A stretch of 27,115 nucleotides of DNA from contig CAYJME010000016.1 in NCBI GenBank assembly GCA_964370795.1, forward strand, positions 1 through 27,115, in the 5' to 3' direction. Source of the stretch: JAHFOW01 sp964370795. Its GTDB lineage: Bacteria; Planctomycetota; Brocadiia; Brocadiales; Brocadiaceae. The position numbers and the translations under genes were made by a program. Positions 21,576 through 27,115 of this stretch are shown in pieces (the stretch's first letter is position 1; each line of letters starts with the position of its first letter). Under the pieces are notes generated by a model. That model was not told where the DNA came from. It saw only the letters and a list, made by a program, of their open reading frames with translations, and searched no databases.

Positions 21576-23252
21576 ATGCCTACTTACAAAACACCAGACG
21601 TTTATGTAGAAGAGATTTCGGTGTTTCCGCCTTCAGTAGCAGAGGTAGAAACAGCCATTCCGGCTTTCATTGGTTATACGGAAATAGCCAAAAAAAATGC
21701 CGACAACGACCTCATATTAAAGCCGACAAAGATTTATTCGCTAAAAGACTACGAAAGGTATTATGGATATCCTGAAGATGATACCATTGCCATTACGGTT
21801 GACAATGGTCCAGTTGGCGGGTTTGTTGTAAGTTCGTTTAGTGAACCAACTGTAAAATATTTGATGTATTATAGCGTAAAAATGTTCTTTGATAACGGCG
21901 GGGGTCAATGCTATATCATTTCCGTTGGTACCTATCAGTCCACGCCTGCCATTGAATATGTCGGAACAAGTGGCAAAAATGGCATTAAAGATGGGTTGGA
22001 TGCCTTAAAACTGGAGGACGAGCCTACATTGATCATTATTCCTGAGGCGGTGAAGCTTTCTACAACTGATTATCAAACTCTTGTGCAGGCAGTTCTATTG
22101 CAATGTGATACTCTGCGTGACCGCTTTGCTATTTTTGACATATATGGCGGGAAAACTGACTTAGGTTCAACTGGACTCAGTACTAATAGAAACTATTTCG
22201 GCAACAACTACCTCAAATATGGTGCGGTGTATTATCCTTTCATCAAAACTACGATGAATTTTTATGTAAACGAGTCTGGAGTTGATGCTATCACAATCAC
22301 TTCAGGCGGCACAGGCTATACTACTGCTCCTACTATTTCCATTACTGGAGGTGGGGGTAGTGGTGCTGCAGCCACCGCAACCGTATCTGGCGGTGAAGTT
22401 ACCGCAATCACAATCACTTCAGGCGGCACAGGCTATACCTCTGCTCCTACTATTTCCATCACGGGTGGTGGTGGAACAGGTGCTACAGCCACCGCAACCG
22501 TATCTGGCGGTGAAGTTACCGCAATCATAATCACTTCAGGCGGCACAGGCTATACCTCTGCTCCTACTATTTCCATCACTGGTGGTACAGGTGCTGTAAA
22601 TCTTGCCAGGTTCAAAACATCCAATACCGCACTTTATAACTTCGTCAAGAGCGCACTCAAAGAGCACTTCGTGGTGCTGCCGCCGAGTGGCGCAGTGGCA
22701 GGAGTTTATGCCGCTACCGACAACAATCGTGGTGTATGGAAAGCCCCGGCTAATGTGAGCCTTGCCAATGTTATCGAACCTGTGATCAAACTTGACAACA
22801 CCAAACAGGCTGATCTAAATGTAGATGCGACGACGGGCAAGTCCATCAACGCCATCCGTGCATTCTCTGGCAAGGGTACACTGGTGTGGGGTGCCCGTAC
22901 CCTTGCAGGAAATGACAATGAGTGGCGATACATCTCTGTCCGGAGATTCTTCAACATGGTGGAAGAATCAGTGAAGAAATCTACGTACTGGGCAGTGTTT
23001 GAACCAAATGATGCAAATACGTGGGTGAAGGTCCGTGGAATGATTGAAAATTATCTGACGCAAAAGTGGCGTGAAGGCGCACTGGCCGGTGCAACGACTA
23101 AGGAGGCATTTTTTGTAAAATGCGGACTTGGCACCACAATGACCTCACAGGATATCCTTGAGGGAAGAATGAATGTAGAGATTGGCATGGCGGTAGTACG
23201 GCCAGCGGAATTCATTATCCTGAAGTTCTCTCACAAAATGCAGACTTCCTGA
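21576..23252 (+). CDS. Contractile sheath protein with internal tandem-repeat insertion
   Basis: The 558-residue product is a phage-tail-type sheath subunit that stacks around the tube and contracts to drive it into a target. The N-terminal TPDVYVEEISVFPPSVAEVETAIPAFIGYTE is characteristic. The conserved core resumes with VLPPSGAVAGVYAATDNNRGVWKAPANVSL. The C-terminal domain has GTLVWGARTL, RRFFNMVEESVKKSTYWAVFEPND, LWxxVRGMIENYLTQKWREGAL-like text and a final VRPAEFIILKFSHKM. Between YYPFIKTTM and the core, residues 236-340 are an extra block of 2.7 copies of a 39-residue Gly/Thr/Ser-rich repeat. AAGGAG at 21562-21567, overlapping the previous stop, supports ATG 21576. There is only one sheath gene here, whereas PVC/Afp loci have three. 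The insert probably lies in a surface loop. Confidence 0.94.
   Translation: MPTYKTPDVYVEEISVFPPSVAEVETAIPAFIGYTEIAKKNADNDLILKPTKIYSLKDYERYYGYPEDDTIAITVDNGPVGGFVVSSFSEPTVKYLMYYSVKMFFDNGGGQCYIISVGTYQSTPAIEYVGTSGKNGIKDGLDALKLEDEPTLIIIPEAVKLSTTDYQTLVQAVLLQCDTLRDRFAIFDIYGGKTDLGSTGLSTNRNYFGNNYLKYGAVYYPFIKTTMNFYVNESGVDAITITSGGTGYTTAPTISITGGGGSGAAATATVSGGEVTAITITSGGTGYTSAPTISITGGGGTGATATATVSGGEVTAIIITSGGTGYTSAPTISITGGTGAVNLARFKTSNTALYNFVKSALKEHFVVLPPSGAVAGVYAATDNNRGVWKAPANVSLANVIEPVIKLDNTKQADLNVDATTGKSINAIRAFSGKGTLVWGARTLAGNDNEWRYISVRRFFNMVEESVKKSTYWAVFEPNDANTWVKVRGMIENYLTQKWREGALAGATTKEAFFVKCGLGTTMTSQDILEGRMNVEIGMAVVRPAEFIILKFSHKMQTS
22281..22595 (+). repeat. Tandem repeat, 117-bp unit, 2.7 copies, within the sheath gene
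   Basis: Units begin at 22281, 22398 and 22515 and keep the reading frame (39 codons each). The third is cut short at about 22595 and lacks six bases relative to the second. Each encodes TSGGTGYT(S/T)APTISITGG, then a G/A/T-rich run and VSGGEVTA. The second and third units are almost identical in DNA over their shared part, including silent positions, which points to recent duplication or recombination. Similar GGTGYTSAPT-type repeats occur in surface and fibre proteins. Confidence 0.95.
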
Positions 23253-23290
23253 TGAAATTTATTTTAACTTAACTTATAAAGGAGATAAAA

Positions 23291-23725
23291 ATGGCGGCAC
23301 AATATCCTTTACCAGTATTTCACTTCACTGTTGAGTGGGGTGGCAAGCGGGTTGGGTTCTCTGAAGTATCCGGCCTTACACAGGAAAACCAGGCAATTGA
23401 ATATCGGGATGGATCGTTTCCTGAATATTCTTCAATAAAAATGCCAGGCCTCCGTAAGTTCAACAATATCAGTCTGAAGCGCGGCATCGTGAAAAGCGAT
23501 AACGAGTTCTTCAAATGGCTGAGCACCGTAAAGCTGAATACTGTTGAACGCAGGGATCTTGTCATTAGCCTGCTTAATGAAGATCATCAGCCGGTGATGG
23601 TGTGGAAGGTTCATAATGCCTTCCCCGTGAAAGTGGAAGGCCCTCAATTGAAAGCAACAGGAAACGAGGTGGCAATCGAGTCCATTGAAATAGCACACGA
23701 AGGACTCGAGTTGCAAAATGAATAA
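23291..23725 (+). CDS. Injection-system inner tube protein (Afp1/Pvc1-like)
   Basis: The 144-residue product belongs to the T4 gp19-like tube family. It shows YPLPVFHFTVEWGGKRVGFSEVSGL, SSIKMPGLRKFNNISLKRGI, DNEFFKWL, VISLLNEDHQPVMVWKVHNAFPVKVEGP and AIESIEIAHEGL. Such subunits form stacked hexameric rings making the hollow tube that is expelled on sheath contraction. A good ribosome site (AAAGGAG ending near 23284) precedes ATG 23291. Its stop overlaps the next start as TAATG. Confidence 0.93.
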   Translation: MAAQYPLPVFHFTVEWGGKRVGFSEVSGLTQENQAIEYRDGSFPEYSSIKMPGLRKFNNISLKRGIVKSDNEFFKWLSTVKLNTVERRDLVISLLNEDHQPVMVWKVHNAFPVKVEGPQLKATGNEVAIESIEIAHEGLELQNE

Positions 23726-24171
23726 TGGCTAACTACTATCCACCCGTTGGCTTCCACTTCAGGGTTGAGGTGGTGGGTCTGCCGTCTAATGATAACGATG
23801 TGCGGTTTACAGAAGTAAGCGGTCTTTCGGTTGAAATGGGTACCGAAGAAGTCGCCGAAGGCGGCGAAAACCGGTTTGTCCAGAAATATCCGGTGCGTGC
23901 CAAATACCCGGAGTTGGTATTAAAGCGAGGATTGCTTCTGAATTCAGAGGTGGTTAGCTGGGTCCGTCAGTGCATTGAAGATTTTGTTATTCAGCCCAGG
24001 AATATAGACATTAGCCTGCTTAATGAAGAGCGCCAGCCTCTCATGACCTGGCACGTTGTAAATGCGTACCCGACCAAATGGGCGGTGAGTGATCTCAATG
24101 CCTCGAATAACGCGGTGGTGATAGAAAGTATACAACTCTTTTATCAATATTTTAAGGTGGACAAATCATAA
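23725..24171 (+). CDS. Second tube protein, baseplate-proximal (Afp5/Pvc5-like)
   Basis: The 148-residue product is a paralogue of the preceding tube protein: YYPPVGFHFRVEVVGLPSNDNDVRFTEVSGLSVEMGTEE, KYPELVLKRGLLL, DISLLNEERQPLMTWHVVNAYPTKW and VIESIQLFYQYF. In related systems the second tube protein forms the adaptor ring between the tube and the spike. The GTEEVAEGGENRF segment replaces the first protein's loop and fits that role. It overlaps its neighbour by one base (TAATG). A 20-base segment is identical between the two paralogues (23564-23583 and 24010-24029). Confidence 0.92.
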   Translation: MANYYPPVGFHFRVEVVGLPSNDNDVRFTEVSGLSVEMGTEEVAEGGENRFVQKYPVRAKYPELVLKRGLLLNSEVVSWVRQCIEDFVIQPRNIDISLLNEERQPLMTWHVVNAYPTKWAVSDLNASNNAVVIESIQLFYQYFKVDKS

Positions 24172-24174
24172 ATT

Positions 24175-24348
24175 ATGCCAGTAATCGTAGATGAAATAGT
24201 AATTTCGGTGGATGTGTCCAACGAGGCGTCAGCCGGTGTTGCTTCAAAGCCTTCAGCCACACCTTTATCCACAGAAGACAAGCAGGTTATTATCAATGAG
24301 TGTGTCGAACGAGTTTTGGATATCCTCGAACGGAAGGCGGATAGGTAA
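24175..24348 (+). CDS. Tiny DUF5908-type injection-system protein
   Basis: This gene of 57 codons lies between the second tube gene and the LysM gene, fitting tightly between their boundaries (three bases on each side). The product begins MPVIVDEIVISVDV, has a variable Ser/Ala-rich middle and ends in a helix with IINECVERVLDILERK. This agrees with the DUF5908 pattern as remembered: an N-terminal I-x-E-L/I-V-I strand and a C-terminal ECVEQVLEIL helix in 50-65 residues, found next to tube and LysM genes in such loci. Its role is unknown. It may help baseplate assembly. AAGGTGG about 15 bases upstream is a distant ribosome site, so coupling is likely. Confidence 0.8.
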   Translation: MPVIVDEIVISVDVSNEASAGVASKPSATPLSTEDKQVIINECVERVLDILERKADR

Positions 24349-24351
24349 ACT

Positions 24352-25020
24352 ATGAGTGACGGTGGAACACTGGAGAAACTGCTCATCAAGGCGTATGAGA
24401 CGCCGGATTATTCGGGTCAGCCAGTCGGTGAGTTTGTGACGTATGTGAACCCGAACGAAATCACCCTGTCGTATGAAATAGAATATGACAGTGCTGCTGG
24501 GGCCGGTACAACCAACAGCCGTATGAATTTCAAGAAGGCGAAGCCGGGGGATATGTCACTCACCTTTTTCATTGATGGCACCGGGGCTCGTGGTAACCTG
24601 ATTGACGTTCAACAGAAGGTGGAACAGTTCCAGACGGTAACGGGTTATAACGGCAAAATTCATAGGACGAGTTATCTCATAGTAGTATGGGGCACGATGC
24701 AGGTAAAACGGTGTGTGTTGAAAAGCGCCTCTATTGCCTATAAGCTATTTAAACCAAGCGGCATTCCTTTGCGGGCAGTAATTACCGCTAGTTTTACCGA
24801 TAATTCTGATGATAAGACACGTCAGGCTATGGCGCAGGATCAATCGCCAGACCTGACGCATATCCGCCTGGTTAAAGCAGGAGACAACCTGCCTGCCATG
24901 TGCTACCGTATTTATGGCGATCCATCTTATTATCTGGAAGTGGCCCGCGCCAACCGGATTGACAATTTTCGTAACCTGATACCCGGCACAAGGATTTTCT
25001 TTCCACCGTTGGAGAAATAG
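24352..25020 (+). CDS. LysM-containing baseplate protein (Afp7/Pvc7-like)
   Basis: The 222-residue product has an N-terminal phage-type domain (about 1-160: LEKLLIKAYETPDYSG, FVTYVNPNEITLSYEIEY, LTFFIDGTGARG). It ends in a LysM domain at about 173-222 (IRLVKAGDNLPAMCYRIYGDPSYYLEVARANRIDNFRNLIPGTRIFFPPL). Related proteins (T4 gp53-like, Afp7) sit at the join between tube adaptor and spike and clamp the baseplate. The LysM fold acts as a protein contact there rather than as a wall-binding tool. The start is three bases after the tiny gene's stop. The spike gene begins two bases after its own stop. Confidence 0.9.
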   Translation: MSDGGTLEKLLIKAYETPDYSGQPVGEFVTYVNPNEITLSYEIEYDSAAGAGTTNSRMNFKKAKPGDMSLTFFIDGTGARGNLIDVQQKVEQFQTVTGYNGKIHRTSYLIVVWGTMQVKRCVLKSASIAYKLFKPSGIPLRAVITASFTDNSDDKTRQAMAQDQSPDLTHIRLVKAGDNLPAMCYRIYGDPSYYLEVARANRIDNFRNLIPGTRIFFPPLEK

Positions 25021-25022
25021 AC

Positions 25023-26765
25023 ATGTCTGAGCAAAGGACGTTGCCTATCCCTGCAGAGCACCGCGAATTTACCGTCAAAGTGGACGGGACTGTGGTTGGA
25101 CGTGAGCATCAATTGCTAGCCGTATATGTTACCAAATCGGCAAATAAAATTTCTGCTGCACGTTTGGTGTATCTGGATGGTGCAGCTTCTACCAGTGAAT
25201 TTCCACTCAGTAACGCCGATACCTTTATACCTGGGAAGGGAATAGAAATAATGGCAGGCGCATCAAATGATGCTGTATCATTGTTTAAGGGTTTGGTTAT
25301 ACGTCAGAGCCTGAAAGTCCGTGACCACACAGCCCCTCAATTAATAGTTGAATGCCGCCACAAGGCTGTGAAGCTGACGGTAGGTCGCCAAAGCGCATAT
25401 TATTTTGATCAAAAAGACAGTGACATTATAACGGAATTGCTAAGCAAAGTATCCATCGATGGGGAAATTGAAAGCACGCAGGTAACACATAAGCAACAGG
25501 TTCAGTATTACTCTACCGACTGGGATTTCCTGCTTGCCCGGGCGGTATCAAACGGGAAATTGGTATTCACAAATGATGATAAAGTAACCGTGAAATCACC
25601 TGGTTTTGATGGCAATGTAGTCTGTACACTTCAGTTTGGCTCTACGGTATTAGAAATGGATGCGGAGATCGATGCACGCCTTCAGTATAGTGCCGTAAAG
25701 AGTTTTACCTGGGATGCTTCGCAGCAGAGCGTGATCAATAAGGAGGCTGCAGACCCGGGTGTTAATGGCCCCGGCAACTTGGGAAGTGATGATTTGGCCG
25801 CTGTGGTTGGGCTTAATCATTATCGTCTGCAACATGTTGTCGTCAGCGACGAAGAAGCACAGGCATGGGCCGACGCCCAGTGGCTGAAATCAAAGATGAG
25901 TAAGGTAAGTGGCCGCATAAAATGCGAAGGTATCGGAACGGTGAACCCGGGCGATATGGTAAGATTGAGCGGTGCAGGTGAACGTTACAACGGCAATGTT
26001 TTTCTCACTGGCGTGAGACACGATTTTGACTTAGTTCAAGGCTGGAAAACCCATATCCAGTTTGGTAATGTTGAAAAATGGTTTCCTGATGAACATGATA
26101 TATCTGCCCCTAAGGCATCCGGGCTGATACCTGGCGTAAACGGATTGCAGATTGGTCTGGTTGTGAGCAATGAAGACCCGGAAGGTGAACACCGCGTGCG
26201 CGTTCGAATGCCGCTTGCGAGTAATGAAGCAGATGGCACATGGGCAAGGGTGGCGGCGTTGGATGCCGGTGACGACCGCGGATTCTTCTTTCGTCCCGAA
26301 GTAGGTGATGAAGTAGTGCTGGGATTCCTGAATGATGACCCGAGGCAAGCGGTGATCCTCGGCATGCTTCACAGCAGTGCCAAGCCGGCACCTCTGAAAG
26401 GTACCGATGATAACCATGAGAAAGTATACCAGAGCCGTTCAAAGATGAAACTTTCCTTTAATGACGAGAAGAAAGTGATGGAATTTCAGACACCAGCGGG
26501 CAATAAGATGACACTGAGCGAAGAAGATAAAACGATTAAGATCGAGGATCAGAATGGAAATAAAATTGAAATGACACAGGACGGCATTACGATAGAAAGC
26601 AGCAAAAAGATATCGCTTAAGGCCAGTACCGAAATGAAACTGGAGTCTGGTACTTCCTTCAGCGCTAAAGGCGGGACAGATCTGAAGCTGGAAGGGGCAT
26701 CAGGCGCTGAAATATCCAGCACCGCCATCACGAAAGTGAAGGGGAGTATGGTGCAACTCAACTGA
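25023..26765 (+). CDS. VgrG-like central spike protein (Afp8/Pvc8-like)
   Basis: The 580-residue product is the trimeric spike at the centre of the baseplate. Residues about 10-345 are a gp27/phage_GPD-type region (FKGLVIRQSLKVRD, WDFLLARAVSNGKLVF, GVRHDFD). An OB-fold (about 368-455) follows with GLVVSNEDPEGEHRVRVRMPL, TWARVAALDAGDDRGFFFRPEVGDEVVLGFLNDDPRQAVILG. The C-terminal part (about 465-580) is a beta-helix needle with recurring GNK-M-L, GNKIEM and DGITIESSKKISLKAS motifs. No toxin domain is attached. GGAG at 25011-25014 supports ATG 25023. The PAAR tip gene follows immediately. Confidence 0.94.
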   Translation: MSEQRTLPIPAEHREFTVKVDGTVVGREHQLLAVYVTKSANKISAARLVYLDGAASTSEFPLSNADTFIPGKGIEIMAGASNDAVSLFKGLVIRQSLKVRDHTAPQLIVECRHKAVKLTVGRQSAYYFDQKDSDIITELLSKVSIDGEIESTQVTHKQQVQYYSTDWDFLLARAVSNGKLVFTNDDKVTVKSPGFDGNVVCTLQFGSTVLEMDAEIDARLQYSAVKSFTWDASQQSVINKEAADPGVNGPGNLGSDDLAAVVGLNHYRLQHVVVSDEEAQAWADAQWLKSKMSKVSGRIKCEGIGTVNPGDMVRLSGAGERYNGNVFLTGVRHDFDLVQGWKTHIQFGNVEKWFPDEHDISAPKASGLIPGVNGLQIGLVVSNEDPEGEHRVRVRMPLASNEADGTWARVAALDAGDDRGFFFRPEVGDEVVLGFLNDDPRQAVILGMLHSSAKPAPLKGTDDNHEKVYQSRSKMKLSFNDEKKVMEFQTPAGNKMTLSEEDKTIKIEDQNGNKIEMTQDGITIESSKKISLKASTEMKLESGTSFSAKGGTDLKLEGASGAEISSTAITKVKGSMVQLN

Positions 26766-26775
26766 GGTGAATAGT

Positions 26776-27054
26776 ATGCCAGCTGCTGCAAGAGTGAGTG
26801 ATATTACCAATCATGGAGGAACGATAACCGGTCCGGGTGTAAGTACTGTGCTTATCGGTGGCAAACCAGCAGGTGTTGCAGGAGATACACATGTGTGCTC
26901 CTTGCCGCCTGATAGTCATCAACCGACTACAAGCGTCTTCCCGTCTGGAAGCGCCACTGTCTTTGTGGGAGGATTGCCAGCATTACGAACAACTGATTCA
27001 TGCATTTGTGGAGCAATGGCAGCCGTTGGAGATCCCACGGTTATCATTAATTGA
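26776..27054 (+). CDS. PAAR-repeat spike tip protein
   Basis: The product has 92 residues from ATG 26776, chosen because GAGGTGA (26764-26770) lies five bases upstream. GTG 26767 is also in frame but lies inside that site. Text typical of PAAR proteins is seen: PAAARVSDITNHGGTI, GVSTVLIGGKPAGVAGD, His/Cys at DTHVCSLP, SATVFVGGLPALRTTD, and CICG followed by VGDPTVIIN. The conserved His and Cys residues should bind a metal at the point of the cone. It would cap the spike's beta-helix. There is no toxin extension. The remaining baseplate, fibre, tape-measure and ATPase genes would be expected beyond 27115. Confidence 0.93.
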   Translation: MPAAARVSDITNHGGTITGPGVSTVLIGGKPAGVAGDTHVCSLPPDSHQPTTSVFPSGSATVFVGGLPALRTTDSCICGAMAAVGDPTVIIN

Positions 27055-27079
27055 ATGTTAAGGAATTTCAATGCTGTGG

Positions 27080-27110
27080 TTGTAGAGCGACCAGGCTGGT
27101 CGCTCTACAA
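27080..27110. repeat. Perfect 14-bp-stem palindrome
   Basis: TTGTAGAGCGACCA (27080-27093) is followed by GGC and then its exact reverse complement (27097-27110). The stem is GC-rich, unlike its surroundings, and lies 26 bases after the PAAR stop. No T-run follows inside the window, so it is either a bidirectional or factor-aided terminator or one copy of a dispersed palindromic element. Confidence 0.75.
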
Positions 27111-27115
27111 TGAGA

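Noticed and set aside
22282..22530. A repetitive second frame within the sheath gene
   Set aside because: It is the shifted reading of the 117-bp repeat. The true sheath frame is continuous and conserved on both sides.
22281..22595. A repeat array resembling CRISPR by eye
   Set aside because: The units are directly adjacent, in frame and 117 bp long, with no unique spacers. They encode protein.

Overview
The window looks like a chromosomal segment of an anammox-type planctomycete (Brocadiales: Kuenenia, Brocadia or Jettenia-like). This is an inference from moderately AT-rich DNA, an rnfCDG block, a fused aroDE gene, many Lys-rich secreted or coiled-coil proteins and a contractile injection locus. 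No rRNA or tRNA gene is present to confirm it. A run of ten Ns at 9410-9419 shows that this is a scaffold from a draft assembly.

Left part, about 1-9160. A secreted coiled-coil/TPR protein is followed by a leftward set of mobA-like, imidazolonepropionase (hutI) and small exported Ig-like genes. A near-perfect sigma-70 promoter at 3674-3703 drives a rightward secreted parvulin-type foldase. Then come an AlaC-type alanine aminotransferase and three Rnf genes (rnfC, rnfD, rnfG). The rnfE, rnfA and rnfB genes do not follow.

Middle part, about 9300-17060. An scpB gene is interrupted by the assembly gap. It is followed by endonuclease V (nfi), a HAD-phosphatase/YvcK-CofD fusion and two small Lys-rich proteins, one of them coiled-coil. 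A leftward biosynthetic operon follows: leuA, aroDE (fused 3-dehydroquinate dehydratase and shikimate dehydrogenase) and aroK. leuA and aroDE overlap by ATGA.

Right part, 17469 to the end: a contractile injection system (CIS) locus under apparent sigma-54 control. It opens with a sigma-54 enhancer-binding protein whose receiver domain has Gly54 where the phosphoacceptor Asp should be. Downstream is a 405-bp control region with TGTAAC/GTTACA inverted repeats and a correctly spaced -24/-12 promoter at 19133-19149. The operon then carries a 9-codon leader ORF, a small secreted protein, a DUF3467 protein, possibly a 58-codon ORF, a DUF4255 tail-terminator/cap protein, an unknown 337-aa protein, a sheath, two tube proteins, a tiny DUF5908-type protein, a LysM baseplate protein, a VgrG/Pvc8-like spike and a PAAR tip. 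The sheath contains an unusual insertion of 2.7 near-identical 39-residue Gly/Thr-rich repeats. The remaining baseplate, tape-measure and ATPase genes would lie beyond the right edge. The window ends in a perfect 14-bp-stem palindrome.

The most interesting points are the sigma-54 switch with its atypical receiver, the repeat-decorated sheath, and the unassigned small proteins at the head of the CIS operon.
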